NCBI GenBank assembly: GCA_015999745.1
Contig: JAECQP010000027.1
Coordinates: forward strand, 1 to 46,539
DNA: 46,539 nucleotides
Direction: 5' to 3'
DNA from: Sphingobacteriia bacterium
Lineage (GTDB): Bacteria; Bacteroidota; Bacteroidia; Chitinophagales; Chitinophagaceae
Of this stretch, positions 34,884 to 44,063 are shown piece after piece (the stretch's first letter is position 1; the number at the start of each line of letters is the position of its first letter). Made by a program: the position numbers and the translations under genes. The notes beneath the pieces were generated by a model. That model ran no database searches. It had not been told where the DNA came from and saw nothing but the letters and a program-made list of their open reading frames with translations.

Positions 34884-36209
34884 TTAGTAACGGTACATGT
34901 CGGATTTGAAAGGGCCGTTCTTGCTGATACCGAGATAGGCAGCCTGTTCGTTGGTCAATTCGTCCAGTACAGCGCCAACTTTGGCCAGGTGTAAACGGGC
35001 TACTTTCTCATCGAGGTGCTTCGGCAACACATATACTTTGTTTTCGTAGTTCTTATGGTTGTTCCATAATTCTACCTGCGCCAGGGTTTGGTTAGAGAAA
35101 GAGTTACTCATTACAAAAGAAGGGTGACCGGTAGCGCAACCCAGGTTCACCAGGCGTCCTTCGGCCAGAACGATTACGTCCTTGCCATCAATATTGTACA
35201 GGTCTACCTGGGGCTTGATGGTGTCTTTGGTATTGCCATAGTTGGCGTTCAGCCATGCCATATCAATTTCGATATCAAAGTGCCCGATGTTACAAACGAT
35301 CGCTTTGTCTTTCATCAAACGGAAATGTTTTTCGGTGATAAGGTCGCGGCAGCCTGAAGCGGTAACAATGATATCGGCTTCTTTCACCGCTTCGATCATT
35401 GGTTTTACTTCAAAACCTTCCATTGCAGCCTGCAAAGCGCAGATCGGATCAATTTCGGTAACGATTACTCTGCAACCTGCACCTTTCAGGGAAAGGGCGG
35501 ATCCCTTACCAACATCACCGTATCCTCCAACAACTGCAATCTTACCGGCCATCATTACATCGGTAGCCCTGCGGATGGCATCCACCAGAGATTCCTGGCA
35601 ACCGTATTTATTATCAAATTTGGATTTGGTAACGGAGTCATTTACGTTGATTGCAGGAATAGGTAAAGTTCCTTTTGCCATACGCTCATATAAACGGTGA
35701 ACACCGGTAGTGGTTTCTTCGGACAACCCTTTAATATTGGCCACCAATTCAGGATATTTATCAAATACCATATTGGTTAAATCACCGCCATCATCCAGGA
35801 TCATGTTCAAAGGACGGTCAGCGCCGCCAAAGAACAAGGTTTGCTCAATACACCAATCCGCTTCTTCCTGGGTTTGGCCTTTCCATGCAAAAACACCCAC
35901 ACCGGCAGCGGCAATAGCAGCGGCAGCCTGGTCCTGAGTGGAAAATATATTACAGGAACTCCATTTTACTTCGGCACCCAGTGTAACGAGTGTTTCAATC
36001 AACACGGCAGTTTGAATGGTCATGTGCAGGCAACCGGCAACACGCGCACCTTTCAGCGGCTGAGATGCACCATATTCTGCACGCAATGCCATCAAACCGG
36101 GCATTTCGGCTTCTGCTAAACGGATTTCCTTACGACCCCAGTCGGCCAGGCTGATATCAGCCACTTTATATTTCAGGCTGAAATCGAGTGATGAAGCTAA
36201 TGTAGACAT
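34884..36209 (-). CDS. ahcY: Adenosylhomocysteinase (SAH hydrolase)
   Basis: 441 residues. Clear SAHase blocks: [24 protein letters not shown] at the start, [32 protein letters not shown], the NAD-binding loop [25 protein letters not shown], and the C-terminal tail with KSDMYRY, whose Lys-Tyr pair contacts NAD of the neighbouring subunit. The enzyme splits SAH to adenosine and homocysteine, keeping methylation going. It is transcribed alone, with its own -7 box and terminator. It shares a divergent AT-rich promoter region containing a perfect palindrome with an Lrp/AsnC-type gene, which suggests direct control by it. Confidence 0.97.
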   Translation of the reverse strand: MSTLASSLDFSLKYKVADISLADWGRKEIRLAEAEMPGLMALRAEYGASQPLKGARVAGCLHMTIQTAVLIETLVTLGAEVKWSSCNIFSTQDQAAAAIAAAGVGVFAWKGQTQEEADWCIEQTLFFGGADRPLNMILDDGGDLTNMVFDKYPELVANIKGLSEETTTGVHRLYERMAKGTLPIPAINVNDSVTKSKFDNKYGCQESLVDAIRRATDVMMAGKIAVVGGYGDVGKGSALSLKGAGCRVIVTEIDPICALQAAMEGFEVKPMIEAVKEADIIVTASGCRDLITEKHFRLMKDKAIVCNIGHFDIEIDMAWLNANYGNTKDTIKPQVDLYNIDGKDVIVLAEGRLVNLGCATGHPSFVMSNSFSNQTLAQVELWNNHKNYENKVYVLPKHLDEKVARLHLAKVGAVLDELTNEQAAYLGISKNGPFKSDMYRY

Positions 36210-36229
36210 AGTAGAATTTTTATGAGGAG

Positions 36230-36237
36230 CAAAGGTA
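36230..36237 (-). promoter_or_regulatory. Candidate -7 promoter box (TAccTTTG) for ahcY
   Basis: On the minus strand the eight bases fit TAnnTTTG exactly and end 20 bases before the ahcY ATG. The expected -33 TTG is not obvious in the AT-rich sequence upstream, so the call rests on the -7 match. Confidence 0.45.
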
Positions 36238-36270
36238 TATTTAAAGAATAAAATGAGTATAATAATTATT

Positions 36271-36293
36271 TAATTAGAATAAAATTCTAATTA
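36271..36293. promoter_or_regulatory. Perfect palindrome, candidate Lrp/AsnC operator between ahcY and lrp-like gene
   Basis: Arms taattagaat (36271-36280) and attctaatta (36284-36293) are exact reverse complements around a 3-base spacer. The site lies 62 bases from the ahcY start and 35 bases from the regulator start. The length and AT-rich nature suit binding by a dimeric Lrp-type protein; binding itself is inferred. Confidence 0.6.
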
Positions 36294-36327
36294 TTGTACA
36301 TTTAGTAGTATAAATAACTTGTTTTTT

Positions 36328-36825
36328 ATGTCAAGACCATCTCAAAAAGCCGATTCCACTATTCCTGCATCGCTGGATGCCAAAGACCTGGCGATCCTGA
36401 AGTTGCTTCAGCACAACGCCAGAATTACCGTGAAGGAAATTTCCGACCAGGTCAACCTCAGCACCACCCCGGTGCATGAACGGATCAAGCGGATGGAAGA
36501 AAGCGGCGTGATCAAACAATATGCTACCCTGGTGGATCATACCAAAGTGAAAAAAGGGTTGATGGTGATTTGTTATGTATCCTTAAAGCAACACGACAAA
36601 ACTGCTGGCGGCAAGTTTATTAAACGCATGCACGAACTCAACGAAGTGATCGAGTGCTACAATATTTCAGGCGAATTTGATTTTATGCTTAAAGTGGTTG
36701 CGGAGAGTATGGACGCCTATTATGATTTTCATGTAAACAAACTCAGCCAGGCCGAGAACATCGGGCATGTGCAATCCGTATTTGTGATGGGGGTGATTAA
36801 ACAGACACATGTGTTGGTACATTGA
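36328..36825 (+). CDS. Lrp/AsnC-family transcriptional regulator
   Basis: 165 residues from the ATG at 36328; a TTG at 36319 is also in frame but less likely. The N-terminal winged helix-turn-helix (about 20-75) reads LDAKDLAILKLLQHNARITVKEISDQVNLSTTPVHERIKRMEESGVI. The C-terminal RAM domain (about 85-160) has VIECYNISGEFDFMLKVV. Members sense amino acids such as leucine, methionine or phenylalanine and repress or activate metabolic genes. Divergence from ahcY and the palindrome between them suggest a role in methionine/SAM cycle control and self-regulation. The stop lies 3 bases from the convergent response-regulator gene, at the edge of the composition change. Confidence 0.92.
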   Translation: MSRPSQKADSTIPASLDAKDLAILKLLQHNARITVKEISDQVNLSTTPVHERIKRMEESGVIKQYATLVDHTKVKKGLMVICYVSLKQHDKTAGGKFIKRMHELNEVIECYNISGEFDFMLKVVAESMDAYYDFHVNKLSQAENIGHVQSVFVMGVIKQTHVLVH

Positions 36826-36828
36826 ATC

Positions 36829-37485
36829 TCAGTCAATCAGTTTAATTAATTTCCGTTTAATAGCGGTAATAACCAAAGCTGTTCTGCTGTTTACCTCTAG
36901 TTTCTGAAAAAGCGAATTTCTGTAATTTTCAACGGTTCTTGGGCTTACATGCAAAACGAATGCAATTTCAGCATAGCTGAGATCTGTTGGCAGCATTTCC
37001 AGAAATTTTCTTTCGTTCGCACTTAATGAATGCAAGTCGTGCTTTTTATTAAACTTAGCTGTTAAAGGCTCTTTGTTATTAAAATATTCTTCTTTCACCC
37101 ATTCATCCAGATGTCGGCCCGAAGCATGTACTATTCGGATTACATCTGCCAATTTTATTCCCGAGTCGGATTTTAGAATGAAGGCGACGCCTCCTGCCTG
37201 AATAAACTTTTTAACTACTGACTCTGAATGATGCATGGAGAGGGCTATTAATTTTATATGGCTGTACTTTTCTGTCACAATTTTGGCAAGCTGAATCCCA
37301 TCCAGAACAGGCATGTCAATATCAGTGATGATTAAATTGGTTTCAGGTTTCGAAGGCAGTCTCTCCAGGCATTCCAGCCCGTTGGAGGCATCAAATGAAA
37401 CCTTTATTCCGCGCTCTCCCGAAAAAAAAGAAATTAGCCCCTCTCTAAGTATTGCATGGTCATCTACAATTGCCAGGTTGATCAC
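36829..37485 (-). CDS. LuxR/NarL-type response regulator (orphan)
   Basis: 218 residues. The receiver domain (about 1-120) has the acidic pair D8/D9, phosphorylation site D55 (IITDIDMPVLDG), a SM Thr/Ser position and K in AFILKSD. The LuxR-type helix-turn-helix (about 148-212) has LSANERKFLEML, YAEIAFVLHVSPRTVENYRNSLFQKL. No sensor kinase is adjacent. It is the first gene of the AT-rich stretch (21 G+C in the 60 bases 36901-36960) and is transcribed away from the Rhs-type gene set starting at 37774. A control role for that set is plausible but not shown. Confidence 0.9.
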   Translation of the reverse strand: MINLAIVDDHAILREGLISFFSGERGIKVSFDASNGLECLERLPSKPETNLIITDIDMPVLDGIQLAKIVTEKYSHIKLIALSMHHSESVVKKFIQAGGVAFILKSDSGIKLADVIRIVHASGRHLDEWVKEEYFNNKEPLTAKFNKKHDLHSLSANERKFLEMLPTDLSYAEIAFVLHVSPRTVENYRNSLFQKLEVNSRTALVITAIKRKLIKLID

Positions 37486-37773
37486 GATTCTATAGTTCGA
37501 TTTTAGGAAACAGGTTACTTATCCAACTAGGAGGGTGTTTATTGGCTACTAACAGTGGTGAAAGGTAGGCGTTTATTCAGCGCAAATAATACTTAATATG
37601 TTAACGGAAAGTAATATTCCATTTGTGGGTAAAAAACGTTTTTTGACGTTCTTTTTTTTAAAATTTATTTTATAGGGTATTGATTGCGCTTGTTTTTTAT
37701 GTGGATAGAATACGTTTTTTAACTGTATCTCAGCTTATTCCATTTGCATAATCTTGCTATTCAATCCGACACT
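37486..37773. promoter_or_regulatory. AT-rich divergent promoter region of the Rhs-type gene set
   Basis: 288 bases without a supported gene, between the response regulator and the first exported gene. It holds a perfect 14-base palindrome aaaaaacgtttttt (37631-37644). A near-repeat acgttttttgac (37636-37647) and acgttttttaac (37712-37723) matches at 11 of 12 bases with starts 76 bases apart. Long T-runs lie at 37652-37659. I found no convincing TAnnTTTG box. The repeated motif is a candidate operator for the neighbouring regulator. Confidence 0.45.
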
Positions 37774-39207
37774 GTGAAAGCAATTTTACTTTCAACTCTT
37801 TTTTGTTATTTTTTTTACAATCATTCTTTTGCCGGGAGTGAAGCCCGTGACTCATTACAGAAAAGTAACTCTTCTCATCTAACTCATGACCCTGATAGAT
37901 TATTTGGTCATTTGATTAATTCCTATGAAAAAAGCGAAAAATTGTTGGTGCAGAAATCGGAGAAATGGATTAAAAGATTGAAACGACAAGAAAAGACGCT
38001 GCAAAAAAGAATAGAAAAAAACGGTGCGGATATAAGCAAGCAGCTACCACAAAGCAGTAATAATTTTTATTCAAAAATTCAGCAGCAGGTAGTGTCAGCA
38101 TCCCCTGTTAGTTCTTCAGGCGTCTATATCCCTCAAATAGATAGTTTGACTGTTTTGACTGATTATTTTAATCAGGTAAGTGAAAATGGGCGAATGCAAA
38201 ACATACCCAACCCGGAAAAAATTAAAGACCTCTCCGGAAAGCTGAAATCTGCATTAAACAATCTGCAAGGAGCTGCCAGTATTCAGCAGCAACTGAATGA
38301 GAGGAAGGAGCAACTACGTAAAATAGCGGAAGCATCCGGCATAAATAAAGAATTCAGGAAGTATCAGGAGCAGTATTATTATTATAAAAGGCAGGTTAAT
38401 GAATATAAGAGAGTACTTGAAAATCCGGATAAGGCCTTTAAAAAACTGATGTCATACGTACGGGATATTCCTGAGTTTAAAGCTTTTTTGAGAAAAAACA
38501 GTCAATTGTCCAGGCTGTTTCTACCGCCTGACCCATTGTCCAATAGTGCTTCGCTGATTTCCGGGCTTCAGACGCAGTCTGGAGTGCAGGCCTTAATAGG
38601 CCAGCGATTCTCGGGAACTAACCCGGCGGGGATGATGCAACAGCAAACTGATCTGGCAAAGGAAAAATTGAATGAACTAAAAGAAAAAGTAAGGAAAGTT
38701 TCCGGCGATCAAAATGAGTCGGATATGCCGGATTTTAAGCCAAACGGGCAAAAAATAAAATCATTTTTCAGACGACTTGAGTACGGAATGAATGTCCAAA
38801 GCGCTAAACGCAATAACCTGCTACCTGTAACAACTGATTGGGCTTTTTCAGTAGGATATAAATTAAGTGACAAAAGTACAATTGGTATTGGAGCAGCGTA
38901 TAAAATGGGATGGGGGGACGGATTTCAACGAATTCAAATTACAAATGAAGGAATAGGCCTGAGATGTTATGTTGAAATGAAACTCAAAGGCAGTATTTGG
39001 ATTTCAGGTGGCTATGAGCAAAACTACTGGGCGCGTTTTGGCAGGATTAGTCAGTTAGAGTCAGTTAAATGGCAGGAAAGCGGTTTGATTGGCATTAGTA
39101 AAAAATACCGGCTTGTTAAGAAGACAGGGAATTTACAATTATTGTGGGATTTTCTGAATCGGCAAACAGGACCGGCTTTGCAGTTTAGAACAGGGTTCTC
39201 ATTCTAA
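37774..39207 (+). CDS. Exported coiled-coil protein with probable C-terminal outer-membrane beta-barrel
   Basis: 477 residues from a GTG at 37774, chosen because it gives a clean signal peptide (hydrophobic run, then NHSFAG). A TTG at 37744 is the alternative; no in-frame ATG is available nearby. Residues about 35-330 are strongly helical and charged, with long Gln/Lys/Glu stretches and probable coiled coils (WIKRLKRQEKTLQKRIEKN, LNERKEQLRKIAEAS, LAKEKLNELKEKVRKV). From about 335 to the end come alternating aromatic strands (TDWAFSVGYKLSDKSTIGIG, IWISGGYEQNYWARF) ending in a terminal Phe (RTGFSF), as in outer-membrane barrels. No known family was recognised. It leads the four-gene set and could anchor or export its partners. 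Confidence 0.78.
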   Translation: MKAILLSTLFCYFFYNHSFAGSEARDSLQKSNSSHLTHDPDRLFGHLINSYEKSEKLLVQKSEKWIKRLKRQEKTLQKRIEKNGADISKQLPQSSNNFYSKIQQQVVSASPVSSSGVYIPQIDSLTVLTDYFNQVSENGRMQNIPNPEKIKDLSGKLKSALNNLQGAASIQQQLNERKEQLRKIAEASGINKEFRKYQEQYYYYKRQVNEYKRVLENPDKAFKKLMSYVRDIPEFKAFLRKNSQLSRLFLPPDPLSNSASLISGLQTQSGVQALIGQRFSGTNPAGMMQQQTDLAKEKLNELKEKVRKVSGDQNESDMPDFKPNGQKIKSFFRRLEYGMNVQSAKRNNLLPVTTDWAFSVGYKLSDKSTIGIGAAYKMGWGDGFQRIQITNEGIGLRCYVEMKLKGSIWISGGYEQNYWARFGRISQLESVKWQESGLIGISKKYRLVKKTGNLQLLWDFLNRQTGPALQFRTGFSF

Positions 39208-39251
39208 ATATAGTTTCAAAGAATTTTAAAATTAATTCAATACTCAATAAG

Positions 39252-40754
39252 ATGAAAAAAGCAACTTACTTTATCCGAAAACCTCTTTTTCTTGCGTTTA
39301 TTACTATTATGATCAGCATGCCCGGCCGGGTATTTGCTTATTATGCCGGAACGGCAGATGTGGCAAAATACAACGTAAGAGATTTTAATGCGCTGGGGGA
39401 TGGTGTTACTGATGATATTGCTGCAATTAATCGTTGTATTGATACGGCTGTTGCGCATGGAGGTGGTATCGTATATTTCCCAACTACCAATGCAGCCTAT
39501 GTAGTGTCAGCTCCGATTATTCTTCCTTCAAATATTGTTTTGTTGGGAGATAATAAACGCGGGCTTACACAAAGTCGTATTAAACCAAGCGCAGGCTACA
39601 ATGGGCATTTAATAAGATCTAAAAACTATGGTGATTCGTTAATTCAGTATTCGGGTATTGTAGGGCTGTATCTTGACGGGTCTACAACAACATGGACTGC
39701 CATTTCACTGTATGCACATAGTAGTACAATTGAAGATTGTACCATTCGTTTCTGTTATACCTACGGTATAGAATTAAAAGGTGTCAATGGCTCTAATCTT
39801 GGTTTGAATAATACCATAACCAATAATTTTTTGCAAGGATTGGATAATGTAAAATTCTATAACGCAATAATGGTTGATTATTACACGGCAGATATTGAAA
39901 TATCGGGGAATTATATTGAAAGGTGTACAGAAGCAGCCATAAAACTCAGGTCTTATAATAACCGGGTAATTAATAATCATATTTTCTATGTGGGAACGCA
40001 TATTCAACTGGATGAGACACAGGAAAATATTATTACCTCTAATTATCTTGAATATGCAGATAATGCAAGCATCAAGATAGCGAGCGGGTCAAACATTAAC
40101 TACACCGTTGATGCTATAATATCTGAAAATATATTTCGGAATATTAATATGTCGCAAAGTACATCTGTAAATGGTGTTGTAGAGGTTAATGGATACAATA
40201 CAGAAGGCTTTATTGTTAAAAATAACCGGCTGAGAAAAGACAACAACGTTACTGCCGGGGCTATTCCTTATTTTGTTTATGTTTCTGACACTTCCCGAAA
40301 GGAGCATTCTGTGTTTGATAATGTATGGCAAGGTACATTAATAGCTCAATATGAAACCAATATACGTACTCCTTTTTCAGTAAATCGCAGTCTTGGATAT
40401 GTTGGGGTAGGTGTAAATAATCCCACTACAAAATTTGCAGTGAACGGAGATATTGCAGCCAAGAAACTCAAAGTTTCTCAACTCGGCTGGCCCGATTATG
40501 TTTTTGAGGCGGGCTATAAATTAAAGCCGCTTCATGAGGTAGAATCATTTATTAAAACGAATAAACACTTACCCGGTGTTCCTTCTGCAAAAGCAGTTGA
40601 AGAAAAAGGATTGGATGTAGGGGATGGGCAGGCAGCATTGCTGAAAAAAGTAGAAGAACTCACTTTATATATTATACAACTCCGAAAAGATGTGAATCAG
40701 CAAAAAGCAATTAATAAGAAACACGCCCTTCTGATCAGGAAAGCCAGGAAATAA
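39252..40754 (+). CDS. Right-handed beta-helix (pectate-lyase-3-like) protein with tail-fibre-type C-terminal module
   Basis: 500 residues, with a signal peptide ending RVFAYYA (about residue 30). The first repeat NVRDFNALGDGVTDDIAAIN (41-60) is the classic start of pectate-lyase-superfamily/tailspike beta-helices. Parallel-helix rungs continue to about 370, rich in Asn and Ile (ISGNYIERC, NRVINNHIFY, ITSNYLEYAD). Residues about 392-500 match a Bacteroidota C-terminal module seen on many surface proteins: a GVGVNNPTTKFAVNGDI start, WPDYVFEAGYKL, SFIKTNKHLPGVPSA, then a coiled coil LLKKVEELTLYIIQLRK. This end probably drives trimer assembly like a tail-fibre chaperone domain. Enzyme activity is unproven. 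The gene follows the previous one after 44 bases. Confidence 0.85.
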   Translation: MKKATYFIRKPLFLAFITIMISMPGRVFAYYAGTADVAKYNVRDFNALGDGVTDDIAAINRCIDTAVAHGGGIVYFPTTNAAYVVSAPIILPSNIVLLGDNKRGLTQSRIKPSAGYNGHLIRSKNYGDSLIQYSGIVGLYLDGSTTTWTAISLYAHSSTIEDCTIRFCYTYGIELKGVNGSNLGLNNTITNNFLQGLDNVKFYNAIMVDYYTADIEISGNYIERCTEAAIKLRSYNNRVINNHIFYVGTHIQLDETQENIITSNYLEYADNASIKIASGSNINYTVDAIISENIFRNINMSQSTSVNGVVEVNGYNTEGFIVKNNRLRKDNNVTAGAIPYFVYVSDTSRKEHSVFDNVWQGTLIAQYETNIRTPFSVNRSLGYVGVGVNNPTTKFAVNGDIAAKKLKVSQLGWPDYVFEAGYKLKPLHEVESFIKTNKHLPGVPSAKAVEEKGLDVGDGQAALLKKVEELTLYIIQLRKDVNQQKAINKKHALLIRKARK

Positions 40755-40818
40755 GGTTGGAAAGGAATCCATCGCTTTCGTAGTCGGGTGACAATTCATG
40801 ATGTTGAAATAACTATAT

Positions 40819-43800
40819 ATGATTAAGAAACTTCTTTTTATCTCCTTTAAAATGTTGTTGTGTATCTACAGTATCTCTCAAACGGGGCCTTATATCCCTA
40901 AAGTAATTCCGCCTTCTCCTGATGCGTCAAGCCTCGGAAAATATGGGGAAATACCTGTTGGGAAATATACCGGCGCTGCCAGTTTGAGTGTGCCTATTTA
41001 CACAATTTCTACAGGAGGAATTCAAATCCCAATTTCGTTAAGTTATAATGGCAGTGGAATTAAAGTAGAGGAGCAGGCCAGTTGGGTTGGATTGGGCTGG
41101 TCTCTAAATGCAGGGGGAGCAATAGCAATCAGCACTGTTGGCCTTTCGGATTTTAGGCCTAATTCAGGTTTTCTTAATCATTCGTATGACCTGACAACAT
41201 TCCCCGCATTGTCGGAGCAGGATAAAAAAAATATGGTAACCCTTATCAGTAACGGAAGTCTGGATATTGACCCCGATATATATATGTATAATGTAAACGG
41301 AAATTCAGGAAAGTTTATCATTGATAAGTCTGCCATGAAAGCAATATCTGTACCTAGAAATGATTTGCAGGTAAATTTGCCCGGAACAACGCCCGGGAAT
41401 GAATGGGAGATTCTTGATGCCAAAGGAAATAAATATATTTTTAATGCAAAGGAAACTTCTGTGGCGGATGACAGAATCGGGCACGTACATACGTTTAATT
41501 CAACCTATTATCTAACAAAAATTATTACGAATACCAATGCGGAGATAATTTTTAATTATCAATCATATAGTAGCCTTTATTATATTAGAAATTCAAGTTC
41601 AAAGGATTATGTAGATCCGTTAAACCTGAACCAGACAGATCCTGGCTGTTTACAGACTTACAGCGAAAATTACTCATTAATAGAGATACAGGGTAAGCGC
41701 ATTGAGTCGATTGTATGGGCAGGCGGAAAGGTTGTCTTTAAAAAGAATCAGACTTTTAGGGAAGATATATTAAATGATTATAACCTTCAATCGGTAGAAA
41801 TACATAATGAACAAGATTCAGTGCTGAAGAAGTTTAATTTCGCATACGATTATTTTGTGGGTTCAGAATCCGGTTATCCTTCCTTTTTAACCAGTCAGAT
41901 GCCTAATAAACGGCTGCGACTCTTGTCGGTTACTGAATCAGATTCAGCTAATAACAGTTTAAGTCCTTATAGTTTTGAATACAACGATGGGGTGCCATAT
42001 TATTTCACCAGGGCCCAGGACTTATGGGGATACTATAATGGTGTTGATGCGAATCAAACGCTACTGCCTAAAACAAGCGCTACCCTTGGGGATGCCAATA
42101 GGAAAACAAATGAAGTATTTGCCAAAGCCGGAAGTATAAAGAAAGTTACCTATCCTACCAACGGGACTTCTGAATTTTTCTATGAATCTAATGACGCTTT
42201 AATACCTGTTTCGGAATTTTATAAATACGATGAACCTCTTTATTCGCCAACCTTTGAACCGGCTGATATTGCTGTAAGTCTGGCAGCAGGGCAGCATTTG
42301 GCAAGTTTCACTGCACCTGCCTCAATTAACGGAAATGATCTGCTCAAAAGGTTTAATTATACTATAACTTTTCCAACCTCTATTAATTGCCCGGGAACCA
42401 ACAGGGATTGCACTGGTAATCTTGAAATATTATTAACTTCATCAGATAACCTCCATATTATTGACCTTGTTGCAGCCGGGACTTTTGTGAATGGGGTCTC
42501 GTCTGGTGAGATATGGTTGCAGGCCGGAAAAACTTATTCCCTGACAAAATACGGTAGTGGAAACGGTAATAATACTATTTGCCAGGTAACAGGTAAAAAT
42601 AACGCGCAAATATTTACTGTAAATGGAGTTCCGTCCATCAATGTTAAGGTGGGTGGATTAAGAATATCTTCTATTGTGTCTAATCCCACTACGGGAGTAA
42701 ATGGTGTTAAGAAATTTTTTTACCACTCTAATGTGCAGGCGGCTGAAAATGAAAAATTACTGCAACCATCTTCCGGTACCTTGTCTTCTTATCCTGAATT
42801 TAGTTACCATGTTACAGAAACAGGGCCAAACTATTTATGCGCAAAGTACAGCATGTCGGCTAATTCCGTGGCGCCAATGGCTGTAAACGGAGGGAGTGTT
42901 GCCGGATATAAATTCTGCCAGGAAGTTTCCGTTTCGCCAACCGAGCAACAAAAAACAATAACTGAATATTTGTCTACTCAGGATTTTCAGGATTCCTATA
43001 GTTATACCTATCCGTTTGTGAATGAACAATCCAGGGATTATTTAAGGGGGTGGGTGCTGGATGAGAAGAAGTATAGGATGAACGGAGCTTCGTTTGAGTT
43101 GGCGGCTCAGGATTCAAATACCTATAATTACGTGGAAACAACTTATTTAAGCGTAGTAGGCGCTAAGAATGGATGTGTAGATTATTATACCAATAGCAGT
43201 TTGGGTACCAGGGAATGTCAAAACACTATTTTCAAGAATTATCGACTCTCGACAAAATGGTTTTACAAAAAATCGACCCTGCAAAAACTATTTCAGGATT
43301 CAACTTTATATTTAAGCTCCCTTACCAACTATTTTTATGATAATGATTTGAACCTTCAACTGACCAGGACTGAAACAACTGATAGTAAGGGTGATTCGAT
43401 ACGAACCACCCTGAAATATCCCCATGATTTTGCTGTGGCCCCCGCCAGCCCTTTGAATGTGTATGATAGTATGGTCAATAAACACAGGATAGGGGAAGTG
43501 GTTGAGGAAATTAAAACCAATGTTACGGCTAATAAGGAAATTCAACGTGTCAGGAATAATTTTGGATCGTTTCAAGGTGCTCAACTGGTAATGCCATCTT
43601 CCATACAAAAAAGTATCAGCAATGGAATACTTGAAAACGAAATACTGTTTGACAATTATGATTCAAAAGGAAATCTCATTCAGTATACCAAAAGGGATGG
43701 GACTATAGTAAGCATTTTATGGGGCTATAACTCGCAATATCCTGTTGCTGAAATTATTAATTCAACCTATACAACAGTATCCTCCAATATTTCTCAAACA

Positions 43801-44046
43801 GTTCTGGATAATCCTGCTGATGATGTTACTCTGCGGAATCATTTAAATGGGTTGAGAAGTATCCCCGGTGCGATCGTGACTACCTACACTTATAAACCCA
43901 TCGTTGGTAAATCCAGTGAAACGGATCCGAGAGGCAGAACTACGTACTATGAATATGATACACTGGGTCGCCTGCAATATATACGCGATCACGACCATAA
44001 TATCATCAAGAGCTACGAATATCAATACCGGCAAGTCCAAAATTAA
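40819..44046 (+). CDS. Large exported Rhs/YD-repeat protein with TcB/SpvB-like N-terminus
   Basis: 1075 residues with an N-terminal export signal (about 1-20, ending SISQTG). Residues about 28-110 carry the entry motif seen in SpvB/TcB-like and Bacteroidota Rhs proteins: SPDASSLGKYGEIPV, YTGAASLSVPIYTI, ISLSYNGSGIKVEEQASWVGLGWSLNAGG. The middle is beta-rich with further strand repeats (KYIFNAKETS, YHSNVQAAE). The last 60 residues hold YD-type repeats (SETDPRGRTTYYEYDTLGRLQYIRDHDHNIIKSYEY). There is no Rhs-core cleavage motif or toxin domain, so it looks like the shell part of a split Rhs cocoon. The partner is the next gene, 17 bases downstream. Confidence 0.86.
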   Translation: MIKKLLFISFKMLLCIYSISQTGPYIPKVIPPSPDASSLGKYGEIPVGKYTGAASLSVPIYTISTGGIQIPISLSYNGSGIKVEEQASWVGLGWSLNAGGAIAISTVGLSDFRPNSGFLNHSYDLTTFPALSEQDKKNMVTLISNGSLDIDPDIYMYNVNGNSGKFIIDKSAMKAISVPRNDLQVNLPGTTPGNEWEILDAKGNKYIFNAKETSVADDRIGHVHTFNSTYYLTKIITNTNAEIIFNYQSYSSLYYIRNSSSKDYVDPLNLNQTDPGCLQTYSENYSLIEIQGKRIESIVWAGGKVVFKKNQTFREDILNDYNLQSVEIHNEQDSVLKKFNFAYDYFVGSESGYPSFLTSQMPNKRLRLLSVTESDSANNSLSPYSFEYNDGVPYYFTRAQDLWGYYNGVDANQTLLPKTSATLGDANRKTNEVFAKAGSIKKVTYPTNGTSEFFYESNDALIPVSEFYKYDEPLYSPTFEPADIAVSLAAGQHLASFTAPASINGNDLLKRFNYTITFPTSINCPGTNRDCTGNLEILLTSSDNLHIIDLVAAGTFVNGVSSGEIWLQAGKTYSLTKYGSGNGNNTICQVTGKNNAQIFTVNGVPSINVKVGGLRISSIVSNPTTGVNGVKKFFYHSNVQAAENEKLLQPSSGTLSSYPEFSYHVTETGPNYLCAKYSMSANSVAPMAVNGGSVAGYKFCQEVSVSPTEQQKTITEYLSTQDFQDSYSYTYPFVNEQSRDYLRGWVLDEKKYRMNGASFELAAQDSNTYNYVETTYLSVVGAKNGCVDYYTNSSLGTRECQNTIFKNYRLSTKWFYKKSTLQKLFQDSTLYLSSLTNYFYDNDLNLQLTRTETTDSKGDSIRTTLKYPHDFAVAPASPLNVYDSMVNKHRIGEVVEEIKTNVTANKEIQRVRNNFGSFQGAQLVMPSSIQKSISNGILENEILFDNYDSKGNLIQYTKRDGTIVSILWGYNSQYPVAEIINSTYTTVSSNISQTVLDNPADDVTLRNHLNGLRSIPGAIVTTYTYKPIVGKSSETDPRGRTTYYEYDTLGRLQYIRDHDHNIIKSYEYQYRQVQN

Positions 44047-44063
44047 CCCGCAAAAAATATATT

